Position numbers and translations under genes: made by a program
Shown here: positions 1 through 5,716 of the stretch, piece after piece
How positions within the stretch are numbered: position 1 is the first letter of the stretch
Layout: every line of letters starts with the position of its first letter
From: Acidobacteriota bacterium
GTDB taxonomy: Bacteria > Acidobacteriota > Terriglobia > UBA7540
Assembly: GCA_003165615.1 (NCBI GenBank)
Contig: PLWR01000161.1
Location: 9,024 to 14,879, forward strand
Reading direction: 5' to 3'
Length of the DNA: 5,856 nucleotides
The notes under the pieces: model-generated
Seen by the model: only the letters and a program-made list of their open reading frames with translations
Told to the model about the DNA's origin: nothing
The model's database searches: none

Positions 1-1
1 G

Positions 2-20
2 CACGGCCGGGACGGCCGTG
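2..20. repeat. GC-rich perfect hairpin (REP-like palindrome or terminator stem)
   Basis: CACGGCCG at 2-9 pairs perfectly with CGGCCGTG at 13-20 around a 3-base GGA loop. It lies about 38 bases past the stop of the minus-strand gene at 59-709, so it could end that transcript. However, any T-run on the minus strand would fall before base 1 and cannot be seen. Such palindromes are also common as dispersed intergenic repeats in GC-rich genomes. Terminator and REP readings are both open. Confidence 0.5.
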
Positions 21-58
21 GCACGTCGCAGGTTCCGGCTTCACCCCGCTGTATACAC

Positions 59-709
59 TTAAATTGAAGACGCTCTAACGGCGAAGCCCAGGTGCGCATC
101 GATCAATCCCAGGACTTCGTGCTCAACATCTTGCATGTCCTGGGTGGTGCGCCACCAGTGTTCAAGATCGCAGGGCTCAAAAGAATCAAAGCGCACAATG
201 GCCTGGGGGTAGACGCCCACAACCATGCGCCAGATGGCCTTCGCCCTCCGGGTGTGGACAGGCGAGGTTACAAGAATGACCTTGTCTCCACCCTGTCGCC
301 GCAATTCGCCGGCGATAAGGGTGATTTCGCTCACGGTGTTGGAGGAGGGAGGCGACACGATGCGAATGGCCGCTCCTGGGACGCCCAGCCGTTGCAACAC
401 TTGCACGTCATATTCCTGCTCGGAGGGATGGGAGATGCCGAGCTTGGCGAAGGTCTCTTGGGCTTCGTTGGTTTTGTCCTGGAGCAGCCACACTTCCGGA
501 GCCCAACCCTGTCGATAGATTTCTGCGGCTTCCATAGCTCGAAACGGCGTTTTGCCGCTGAGAACCACGATCACTCGCGCGTGCTGGAGGGAGTCAGGGG
601 CAACCAGCCATCGCCCCACATGGCGAAAGGCCCAGAATGCAGCGCCCGCCATGAGCGCCAGCATGACAAGAAGAATCAGTACGCGTCGTCCCTTGCGCTT
701 AACCGCCAT
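59..709 (-). CDS. DUF218 / YdcF-ElyC-SanA family membrane-anchored protein
   Basis: A 216-residue protein with a basic N-terminus (MAVKRKGRR) and one hydrophobic segment at about residues 9-28, so it is probably anchored in the inner membrane with the rest outside the cytoplasm. The rest fits the DUF218 domain. ARVIVVLSG (44-52) is the first core strand. RAMEAAEIYRQGWAPEVWLL (57-76) matches the family's R-x-x-A-A-x-L-Y-x-x-G pattern. SSNTVSEI (122-129) is the conserved Ser/Asn-Thr-x-x-E stretch. VILVTSPVHTRRA (144-156) is the conserved second-half motif. Family members (YdcF, SanA, ElyC) are associated with envelope integrity and lipid-carrier metabolism, but the substrate here is unknown. 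On the minus strand GGGAG sits about 6 bases before the ATG, which supports this start. It is divergent from galE. The family call is firm; the function is not. Confidence 0.87.
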   Translation of the reverse strand: MAVKRKGRRVLILLVMLALMAGAAFWAFRHVGRWLVAPDSLQHARVIVVLSGKTPFRAMEAAEIYRQGWAPEVWLLQDKTNEAQETFAKLGISHPSEQEYDVQVLQRLGVPGAAIRIVSPPSSNTVSEITLIAGELRRQGGDKVILVTSPVHTRRAKAIWRMVVGVYPQAIVRFDSFEPCDLEHWWRTTQDMQDVEHEVLGLIDAHLGFAVRASSI

Positions 710-909
710 GCTCGCTCCCTCGGAAAATTGACTGGTTCACGTGGCTCATATCTTCCCTGTTTTCTCGTACCGCGACCAGATTCTACTTCAATAAAATCCC
801 CGGAGATAGGGCGTAACCTTCATTTCAATATTGCGCAGCCCGCCGCAAAAGCGCTATGTTGGCAAGTGTTCCAAGAAAATTCACGGGCTGAAAGATGGGA
901 GAATAAGCT
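710..909. promoter_or_regulatory. Divergent intergenic region between the DUF218 gene and galE
   Basis: The two flanking genes point away from each other, so both promoters should lie in these 200 bases. Each start has a ribosome binding site: GGGAG before the minus-strand ATG at 709, and GGGAGA at 897-902 before the galE ATG at 910. The central part is more AT-rich, for example 780-797 and 820-831. TAAAAT at 792-797 resembles a -10 box but has no convincing -35 at the right spacing, so I do not assign a specific promoter. No operator palindrome or riboswitch is evident. Confidence 0.5.
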
Positions 910-1881
910 ATGCGGGTGTTGGTGACGGGCGGCGCGGGTTACATCGGGAGTCACACCGCCAAGGCGTTGGCGCAAGCGGGCCACGAACCGGTGGTTCTGG
1001 ATAATCTCAGCGCGGGACATCGCTGGGCGGTAAAGTGGGGTCGTCTCCTCGAATGGGACCTGGCGGATTCGCAACTTCTTCCCGCGTTCCTGGAGAATGA
1101 GCAGGTGGAAGCCGTGCTGCATTTTGCCGCGAGTTTGCTGGTGGGCGAATCCGTCGCGCATCCCAAAAAGTACTATTGGAACAATGTCGTCAACACGCTG
1201 CGCCTGCTGGATGCCATGCTGGAGGCGGGGGTGAAGCGCATCGTCTTCTCTTCCTCCGCCGCCACCTACGGCAATCCGCAGAAGGTGCCGATTCCGGAGG
1301 ATCACCCCAAAGAACCCGTGAATCCCTATGGCGAAACCAAGCTGGCCATGGAACGCGCCCTGCAATGGTACGGCAACGCTTATGATTTGAAATGGGTCGC
1401 CTTGCGATATTTCAACGCGGCGGGAGCGGACCCCGGCGGCGAGTTGGGCGAAAGCCACGACCCGGAAGCGCACCTGATTCCCCTGACCATCAAGGCGGCG
1501 CTCGGACAGCGGCCGCACGTCGAGATCTATGGCACGGATTATCCCACCCCCGACGGCACCGCCATACGCGACTACATTCATGTCACCGATTTGGCCGACG
1601 CCCACGTGCGGGCGCTGGATTACCTCACCCAAGGCGGCGAGAGCCGGGCGCTAAACCTGGGTACCGGCCACGGGTACTCCGTGCGCGAGGTCATCAATGC
1701 CGTGGGGAAAATATCTCCCCACCCTGTGCCCTTCCGCGAAGGGCCGCGGCGGGCGGGCGATCCGCCGGTGCTGGTTGCCGACGCGCGCCACGCGGGCAGC
1801 GTGCTGGGTTGGAACCCCCAACATTCCGCCCTGGAAACCATCATAGCCAATGCCTGGAATTGGCATTCAAAAGACAAGTAG
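910..1881 (+). CDS. galE: UDP-glucose 4-epimerase
   Basis: A cytoplasmic 323-residue enzyme that interconverts UDP-glucose and UDP-galactose using bound NAD, in the Leloir pathway and for making galactose-containing envelope sugars. It is an extended short-chain dehydrogenase/reductase. The N-terminal Rossmann motif TGGAGYIGSH spans 6-15. D31 in VLDNLSAGHR is placed to bind the adenosine ribose. HFAA (71-74) follows. The catalytic set is S116 in FSSSAATYG with Y140 and K144 in NPYGETK, matching E. coli S124, Y149 and K153. RYFNAAGADP (166-175) and GTAIRDYIHVTDLADAH (216-232) are typical of GalE, as is the C-terminal GDPP...ADARHAGSVLGW. At 323 residues it is slightly shorter than E. coli GalE (338) but complete. 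GGGAGA lies 7 bases before the ATG. No clear terminator follows. The related UDP-glucuronate or UDP-GlcNAc epimerases are less likely, but substrate range cannot be read from sequence alone. Confidence 0.96.
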   Translation: MRVLVTGGAGYIGSHTAKALAQAGHEPVVLDNLSAGHRWAVKWGRLLEWDLADSQLLPAFLENEQVEAVLHFAASLLVGESVAHPKKYYWNNVVNTLRLLDAMLEAGVKRIVFSSSAATYGNPQKVPIPEDHPKEPVNPYGETKLAMERALQWYGNAYDLKWVALRYFNAAGADPGGELGESHDPEAHLIPLTIKAALGQRPHVEIYGTDYPTPDGTAIRDYIHVTDLADAHVRALDYLTQGGESRALNLGTGHGYSVREVINAVGKISPHPVPFREGPRRAGDPPVLVADARHAGSVLGWNPQHSALETIIANAWNWHSKDK

Positions 1882-1942
1882 GGGGATGGTTCGTCCTTTC
1901 CTCAATACCCGGCATCGTGGAACCCAATCGGGAACCGAACGG

Positions 1943-2003
1943 GAGAAACGGTGTCAGAGAATCGGTGAGAGAGAAACGGTGTCAGAGAGAGAAACGGTGT
2001 CAG
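1943..2003. repeat. Three direct copies of GAGAAACGGTGTCAG (REP-like array)
   Basis: Copies begin at 1943, 1971 and 1989. The first two share 18 bases, GAGAAACGGTGTCAGAGA (1943-1960 and 1971-1988). The third (1989-2003) runs directly into the left end of the insertion sequence. Copy spacing is 28 and then 18 bases. The same core appears in reverse complement at 3960-3986, within a longer unit that continues into GGTACCCTTTTC. The array therefore looks like partial copies of a dispersed REP-type repeat rather than a CRISPR or iteron array. It fills most of the gap after galE; nothing else is recognisable in 1882-1942. Confidence 0.8.
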
Positions 2004-2019
2004 GAACGTGTGAAGAAAT
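2004..2019. repeat. Left terminal inverted repeat of the IS
   Basis: GAACGTGTGAAGAAAT is an exact inverted match to 3776-3791. Weak similarity may continue inward (CAGAATGCG on the left against GAGAATCGCG read inward from the right), as expected for IS ends. Confidence 0.82.
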
Positions 2020-2067
2020 TAACCAGAATGCGTAACCGGAGTAACCGTGGTCTCGTAGATTGCAAGC

Positions 2068-3620
2068 ATGAGCACAAACACTCCAAACACACCAAGCACT
2101 CCGGCTGCTCGTCCACGATTGGCGGCGGTGAATCGGCGCCAGCTGGTGATGCGGACGATTGATCTGGAATTACTGATTGAGGAAGATCACCCCGCGCGCG
2201 CGATTTGGGAGTTAGTGGGGCGGCTGGATCTGAGTCGATATTATGCCGAGATCGCGGCGGTGGAGGGGCGGGCGGGGAGAGAGCATACCGATCCCGCAGG
2301 TTTTGATCAGTCTCTGGCTGTATGCCTACAGCCGCGGCATTAGTTCGGCGCGCGAGGTGGCGCGGCGGTGCGAATACGAACCGGCGTTTCAGTGGCTGTG
2401 CGGGTTGGAGCCGGTCAGCCACCGCACGCTGTCGGGATTTCCGTTCCAGATCAAAAGGCGGCGTTGGACAATCTGTTCGTGCAGGTGCTGGGGATGCTGA
2501 GCGCCGAAGGTCTGATCACCCTGGAGCGGGTGACGCTGGACGGCACGAAGATCAAGGCCAATGCCGGCGGCAATACGTTCCGGCGCAAGGAGACGATGGA
2601 AGCGCACCTGCAATTGGCGCGCGAGCAAGTGCGGTTGATGGAGGAACAAGCGGCGGCAGAAGAGCAGATGGCCCAGGCGGCAGGTGGCGGCGCGGCGGCG
2701 GGCCGCACGCGCAACGCCAGAGCCGTTTGGAAGCGGCCGTGACGCGAGGTGGAGCGCTTGCAGCAAGAGAAGAAAGGACGATCGCGACAGTTTTGTGGCG
2801 CGCGCCTCCAGCACCGACCCGGAAGCTCACGTGATGAGAAACGGCGAGGGCGGCACGGTTCCCAGTTACAACCTACAACTGGTGACGGACACTGCGCATG
2901 GGCTGATCGTGAATGTGGAGGCGACCACCGACGCCGTCGATCACCACCAACTGGCGCCGGCGCTTGGACCGCTGCGCGCAAACGCTGGGATGCCACCCCG
3001 GGCAGATCGTGGCCGATGGCGACTATACCAATCACGCCTCGGTGGCGGCGGCGGCGAACGGCGGAGTGGATTTTTATGGATCGTGGCAGGAGAGTTGGAA
3101 GCCCGGCGAGCGCGATGCCCAAGGCCGCAGCGCCGCAGTTCCTGGCCAGCGCGTTCCATTATGATGCGGGGAAGGACTGCTTCACTTGCCCGGCGGGAGA
3201 AACTCCTGACTCACCGTGCCCTACAGAATCGCGAGCACGGGATCCGCATCCACGTCTATCGCGCCGCCGCGGGAGGCTTGCCGTAACTGTGCGTTGCGCA
3301 GCGCAGTGCGCCCCGCCAAAAGCGCGTCCCGCAATGGGTCCGGTCGATTTCGCGCCTGCGAGGAACCCGCCGCCACCCTGGCCTTCAAGGCCAAGATGGC
3401 CACCGCAGAAGCGCAGCAGATTTACGCGCAACGCTCGCGTATCGCCGAGTTCCCCCACGCCTGGATTAAAGAACGCTGTGGCCTGCGGCAGTTCCGCTGT
3501 CGTGGCCGACTGAAAGCAACCCTGGAAGCCACCTGGGCAGCGCTGAGTTATAACTTAACGAGATGGTTCGCCCTGCGGCGACGACTCACGCTGGCCGCTG
3601 CCGCTCCGGCGCCAGCGTAA
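2068..3620 (+). pseudogene. IS1182-like DDE transposase, multiply frameshifted
   Basis: Read across frames, the product would be about 515 residues. The N-terminal part (2068-2295) has RLAAVNRRQLVMRTID and IWELVGRLDLSRYY, the DUF772/InsH-type start. LISLWLYAYSRGISSAREVA follows after a 1-base insertion near 2293-2296. The DDE core survives: D in TLDGTKIKANAGG (codon 2539-2541), D in QIVADGDYTN (3015-3017) and E in RSRIAEFPHAWIK (3447-3449), the last with the usual downstream K. A glutamine/alanine-rich coiled-coil insert lies at about 2590-2775. A zinc-knuckle-like stretch follows, with Cys at CFTCPAG (3178-3198) and CRNC (about 3280-3291). Shifts fall near 2295, 2445, 2708, 2740, 2775, 2968, 3128, 3203 and 3272. 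No in-frame stop appears along the composite path. The final part (3272-3617) is one clean frame ending in TAA. No obvious ribosome binding site precedes the ATG at 2068. Confidence 0.85.
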
Positions 3621-3775
3621 CCAAACCGCGCCGAAGCACCAAAAGCTGCTGAGGAAGAAATCATGCTCTCCTCGCCATTAACCGCTGCAGTCTCATCGGC
3701 AGCCGCCATTACCCGCGCCACTACTCAAACCATCTTGCATCCCGACTTATCCCTGCCCCGCGATTCTCAAAACAC
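3621..3775. other. Noncoding right part of the IS
   Basis: About 155 bases separate the transposase stop from the right inverted repeat. There is no convincing gene or hairpin. An open frame starting at ATG 3663 runs on through the IS end and past the adjacent repeat; I regard it as fortuitous. Confidence 0.6.
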
Positions 3776-3791
3776 ATTTCTTCACACGTTC
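3776..3791. repeat. Right terminal inverted repeat of the IS
   Basis: ATTTCTTCACACGTTC is the exact reverse complement of 2004-2019. It is followed at once by CAG and then by the right half of the interrupted repeat, which fixes the right boundary. Confidence 0.82.
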
Positions 3792-3805
3792 CAGGTACCC
3801 TTTTC
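3792..3805. repeat. Right half of the REP-like repeat interrupted by the IS
   Basis: CAGGTACCCTTTTC is a perfect inverted match (14 bases) to 3960-3973. Its missing left half is the third repeat copy at 1989-2003, now displaced by the 1.8-kb IS. Read on the minus strand, this half also encodes the last residues of the RAYT remnant (E-K-G-T). Confidence 0.82.
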
Positions 3806-3955
3806 GGGGCGCCAGGGGTTGCGGATGGTATTTTCCAATCCAAACTGCGCCACCGCCTTCGACACCCAGGGCTCCGAACCGTACGGCCTGCTGCGCCTAA
3901 TGGCATGCCGGATATTTTCAATTACCTCTTTCGGTTGTGGGTGGTTCAGCCACGT
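3794..3955 (-). pseudogene. C-terminal remnant of a REP-associated tyrosine transposase (RAYT / Y1_Tnp family)
   Basis: The minus strand reads TWLNHPQPKEVIENIRHAIR, then RSRPYGSEPWVSKAVAQFGL, then ENTIRNPWRPEKGT. This matches the usual RAYT C-terminus as I know it: W-L/V-N-x-P-Q, then a R-G-R-P-F/Y-G-x-x-x-W-V block, then L-G-L-E-S-T-L-R and a basic R-P-x-K tail. The N-terminal catalytic domain (HUH and tyrosine motifs) is absent. Upstream the reading frame enters the repeat at 3960-3986. About 54 codons remain of a protein usually over 200 residues. Before the IS arrived, the frame would have ended R-P-E-K-G-T-stop, with the TGA supplied by the repeat. The IS now separates that stop (TCA at 2000-2002 on the plus strand) from the coding part. 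It cannot make an active enzyme. The family call comes from motif memory, without a search. Confidence 0.75.
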
Positions 3956-3959
3956 AAAA

Positions 3960-3986
3960 GAAAAGGGTACCTGACCCCGTTTCCTC
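3960..3986. repeat. Intact REP-like repeat copy, inverted relative to the IS-interrupted copy
   Basis: The plus strand reads GAAAAGGGTACCTGACCCCG followed by TTTCCTC. Its reverse complement is the same unit as the one reconstructed across the IS, with one extra G and one T-to-G change. The two copies face each other across the RAYT C-terminal remnant. This is the arrangement expected of a REP pair or a non-autonomous element moved by a RAYT. Confidence 0.8.
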
Positions 3987-3990
3987 CCAC

Positions 3991-4019
3991 TTGACATTGA
4001 GCATAACATTCTCCATATT
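3991..4019 (+). promoter_or_regulatory. Predicted sigma70-type promoter for the UroD-like gene
   Basis: TTGACA at 3991-3996 is a perfect -35 match. It is followed after 17 bases by CATATT at 4014-4019, which matches TATAAT at four of six positions. The expected transcript start is near 4026, giving a leader of about 70 bases before the ATG at 4096. It begins just four bases past the REP-like repeat. No operator is evident. Confidence 0.5.
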
Positions 4020-4095
4020 TGACTGACATGTTCGCTTAGCGTCAAGAACCAAATTCAGTTATCGAATCGGCCATACCCATCATGGAGAACATGGA

Positions 4096-5217
4096 ATGAC
4101 AGAGCGGGAGCGAATGCTGGCTGTTTATCGCGGAGAAACTCCAGATCGCGTCCCGTTTTTCCTAGATCTATCGCACTGGTTCGACCAGCGGCATAAGATT
4201 CCCTTCGATCTCTCCAGTTCAGGCGCCGAACCCGAATTGCCGCTGATTGAGTACCACCGAAATGCCGGGATCGGATTCTACATCGCCAACCCCGTCTCAT
4301 GTTACGACATTGTCTACCCGAACGACGTCGTCAATAGCGTCAGCAAAGAGATTTCCACGCACGGAATCGAGATTGTCTGGCGCATGGAGACGCCCTTGGG
4401 AACTATCGAGCGGCGGCGGCGTTGGGAAGAGCAGAGCTATTCCTGGGGCATCTCAAATTGGGGTATATGTGGAGAAAAGGATCTGCGCGTGTTTGAATAC
4501 GCCATGACTCGCGCCCGATTTGCTCCGGCCTTTGATCGCTATCTGAAATGGCAACGGGCCATCGACGATTGCGGGGTGCTTTACATGCCGTCGACTTATA
4601 GCGCGATGGGGTTCCTTCTAAGTTTGTGGATGGGGGTCGAAGGGACCATTCTCGCCACCACTGACATCCCCGAGACGATGACGGGAGTCGTAGGAGCCAT
4701 CAACGAAAATCTCCTCACGGTCATCGATTTGCTCTGCCAGGGTCCCGCGGAAATCATCTTCATGGGCGACAACTTTAGCAGTGATATTCAGTCGCCAAGA
4801 TTTTTCCGGCAGTGGTCAGCACAGTTCTATCGAGAAGCCTTCCGGCGGATCAAAGCGGCAGGTAAACACAGCGCTGTACACGTAGACGGCCGGCTTCGCG
4901 GTCTCTTACGGGAGTTCTCACGGATCGGAGCCGACTGTATCGATGCAGTGACTCCCCATCCCGGAGGCGATCTCACACCCAACGAGTGCCGGAAAGAAGC
5001 CGGGCCCGACCTTATTCTCTCAGGCGGTGTTCCACCGCTGGTGTGGGTAGAAGCCGACGGCGACGATCAATTCCGAAAATCAGTGTTAGATTGGCTGGAA
5101 ATTCGCAAATCAAGCCCGAGCCTAATTGCTGCAGCAGGGGATCAAGTACCTCCCGGTACGCCGGAGTATCGCATCGAAATGATGCGGGACCTCGTCGAGA
5201 AGTACGGCAAGTATTGA
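4096..5217 (+). CDS. UroD-superfamily protein (uroporphyrinogen decarboxylase / corrinoid methyltransferase-like)
   Basis: An intact 373-residue cytoplasmic protein with no signal peptide or membrane segment. The start MTERERMLAVYRGETPDRVP (1-20) is the typical opening of this superfamily. The middle carries GDNFSSDIQSPRFFRQW (224-240), matching the family's acidic strand followed by S-P-x-x-F. Then come HSAVHVDGRLRGLL (258-271), GADCIDAVTPHPGGDL (278-293) and ILSGGVPP (307-314). The C-terminal AAGDQVPPGTPEYRI (346-360) is the usual closing motif. Genuine HemE has an N-terminal RPVW-like substrate arginine region that I do not see. The corrinoid methyltransferases (MtaA, CmuA type) use a zinc site H-x-C with a distal Cys; here it reads H262-V-D264 with no Cys at that position. 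I therefore place it among orphan UroD-like proteins of unknown substrate. GGAGA at 4084-4088 lies 7 bases before the ATG. It stands alone, with no partner corrinoid protein or methyltransferase in the window. Confidence 0.86.
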   Translation: MTERERMLAVYRGETPDRVPFFLDLSHWFDQRHKIPFDLSSSGAEPELPLIEYHRNAGIGFYIANPVSCYDIVYPNDVVNSVSKEISTHGIEIVWRMETPLGTIERRRRWEEQSYSWGISNWGICGEKDLRVFEYAMTRARFAPAFDRYLKWQRAIDDCGVLYMPSTYSAMGFLLSLWMGVEGTILATTDIPETMTGVVGAINENLLTVIDLLCQGPAEIIFMGDNFSSDIQSPRFFRQWSAQFYREAFRRIKAAGKHSAVHVDGRLRGLLREFSRIGADCIDAVTPHPGGDLTPNECRKEAGPDLILSGGVPPLVWVEADGDDQFRKSVLDWLEIRKSSPSLIAAAGDQVPPGTPEYRIEMMRDLVEKYGKY

Positions 5218-5410
5218 AGCCAATGCGACTCGGAGAGTAAACAGCCGGGTTGAAGCGATTTTGGCGAATTTTGGTTGGGGTTTTCACTTACTCTGGGCCA
5301 TCCCGGCGGGGCTATCTATCCTCGGAGTACGCCAGGCTCGGGGCATGAGGGAAACTCACGAAAACACCTTCCGAACGTGGTGGGAAAAAGGGAATACGCA
5401 TAGGCTGGCT
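5218..5410. other. Noncoding stretch after the UroD-like gene
   Basis: There is no gene with family signatures here on either strand. Short open frames exist, such as one starting at ATG 5346 that runs 26 codons into the adjacent hairpin repeat, but they have no ribosome binding site or recognisable content. A T-rich patch (TTTTGG...GGGGTTTTC) lies at about 5259-5286, without a strong stem before it, so I do not call a terminator. Confidence 0.5.
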
Positions 5411-5449
5411 GGCGCAGACCTCTGATTTGTGAGGTCTGCGATCTCCCGC
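5404..5449. repeat. Hairpin REP-like repeat, copy A
   Basis: CGCAGACCTC at 5413-5422 pairs perfectly with GAGGTCTGCG at 5431-5440 around an 8-base loop, TGATTTGT. The stem equals that of copy B at 5680-5707. The loop, read in reverse complement, matches B's loop at 7 of 8 positions, so the two copies are inverted. Similarity extends outside the stem on both sides, for example GCGGGAGAT on the minus strand at 5449-5441 against GCGGCAGAT at 5671-5679. Confidence 0.85.
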
Positions 5450-5610
5450 CAACCGAGGAGCAGGAACTTCAACTCCTGCCGAACCTCTTCGATCCTTTGA
5501 ACAAAACAGCGGCAAAAGCGCTCGGAGAGGAAAAGGGGCGCGCGCCGATACACGCTGGTAGTAATGAATTGCAACTGCCCCGGGCTGTAGGTACGCTTGT
5601 TGAATGGCAT
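5449..5610 (-). pseudogene. N-terminal remnant of a second RAYT (Y1_Tnp family)
   Basis: From an ATG at 5610 on the minus strand the product reads MPFNKRTYSPGQLQFITTSV, YRRAPLFLSERFCRCFVQRI, then EEVRQELKFLLLGW. This is the usual start of one RAYT group (M-P-x-x-R-x-Y-x-P-G-Q-L-Q-F-I-T-T-S-x-Y-R-R), the first half of its Y1_Tnp domain. In complete relatives G-W is followed by a stretch leading to the HUH motif (M-P-E-H-F-H-type). Here homology ends at W54 (codon 5451-5449) and the frame runs into repeat copy A, giving R-E-I-A-D-L. Both the catalytic HUH and the tyrosine helix are therefore missing. The conserved N-terminus differs in type from the group inferred for the remnant at 3794-3955, so these are pieces of two different RAYTs. 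Recognition is from memory of the family. Confidence 0.8.
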
Positions 5611-5670
5611 ACTGCCGCAGAGTATACGCTCAAGAAGGCCTTGGCGGAACAGAGTCCTTTGGGGGGCCTT

Positions 5671-5716
5671 GCGGCAGATCGCAGACCTCAAAAATCAGAG
5701 GTCTGCGTCAGCCCGC
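5671..5716. repeat. Hairpin REP-like repeat, copy B
   Basis: CGCAGACCTC at 5680-5689 pairs perfectly with GAGGTCTGCG at 5698-5707 around the loop AAAAATCA. It is the inverted partner of copy A (5404-5449). Together they enclose about 220 bases holding the RAYT N-terminal remnant and its former upstream region (5611-5670). Confidence 0.85.

Larger units (their letters stand above)
2004..3791 (+). mobile_element. IS1182-like insertion sequence, inactive copy (about 1.79 kb)
   Basis: The element is bounded by 16-bp perfect terminal inverted repeats, GAACGTGTGAAGAAAT at 2004-2019 and its reverse complement at 3776-3791. It holds one transposase reading region (2068-3620) and about 155 bases of noncoding sequence on the right. 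The boundaries have independent support: excision restores a repeat whose intact relative lies at 3960-3986. Length, single transposase gene and transposase type fit the IS1182 group of the IS4-like DDE elements. The family name rests on recognising the protein and has not been checked against a database. The transposase is shattered by frameshifts, so this copy could move only if another copy supplied the protein. Confidence 0.82.
2001..3794. repeat. Putative 3-bp target duplication CAG flanking the insertion sequence
   Basis: CAG at 2001-2003 and CAG at 3792-3794 directly abut the inverted ends of the insertion sequence. With one copy and the IS removed, the left flank (GAGAAACGGTGT then CAG) joins the right flank (GTACCCTTTTC). 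The result differs from the intact repeat at 3960-3986 by one indel and one substitution. A 4-bp CAGG reading is also possible if the element's ends are one base asymmetric. Confidence 0.65.
5404..5716. mobile_element. Candidate non-autonomous REP-RAYT-REP element (about 310 bp)
   Basis: Two inverted copies of the same hairpin repeat bracket a RAYT 5' fragment, and the fragment ends exactly at the inner edge of copy A. This fits a RAYT unit reduced by internal deletion, or a BIME-like repeat pair formed around the gene's start. No target duplication is expected for this class of single-strand transposition, and I see none. Mobility is inferred only from the structure. Confidence 0.5.

Noticed and set aside
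92..925. Long plus-strand open frame of 277 codons opposite the DUF218 gene
   Set aside because: It lies antisense to a gene with clear family motifs, has no recognisable domain, and runs into the galE start.
820..1632. Minus-strand frame of 270 codons opposite galE
   Set aside because: A shadow of a GC-rich coding region without family motifs.
1943..2003. Possible CRISPR array
   Set aside because: Repeats are only 15-18 bases, spacing is 18-28 bases with little or no spacer, and no cas gene is present. The unit recurs as a REP-like element elsewhere in the window.
1392..2162. Plus-strand frame of 256 codons overlapping galE
   Set aside because: Arginine/proline-rich, low-information translation in an alternative frame of galE; it runs on through the repeat array into the IS.
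3663..3974. Plus-strand frame of 103 codons at the IS right end
   Set aside because: It crosses the IS boundary, a repeat and the antisense of the RAYT remnant, and has no domain of its own.
4082..4099. Five-codon upstream frame (ATG GAG AAC ATG GAA TGA) overlapping the UroD-like start
   Set aside because: Too short to support as a leader peptide, and its bases are the ribosome binding site region of the real start.
5259..5286. Possible intrinsic terminator after the UroD-like gene
   Set aside because: T-rich, but no stable GC stem precedes it.
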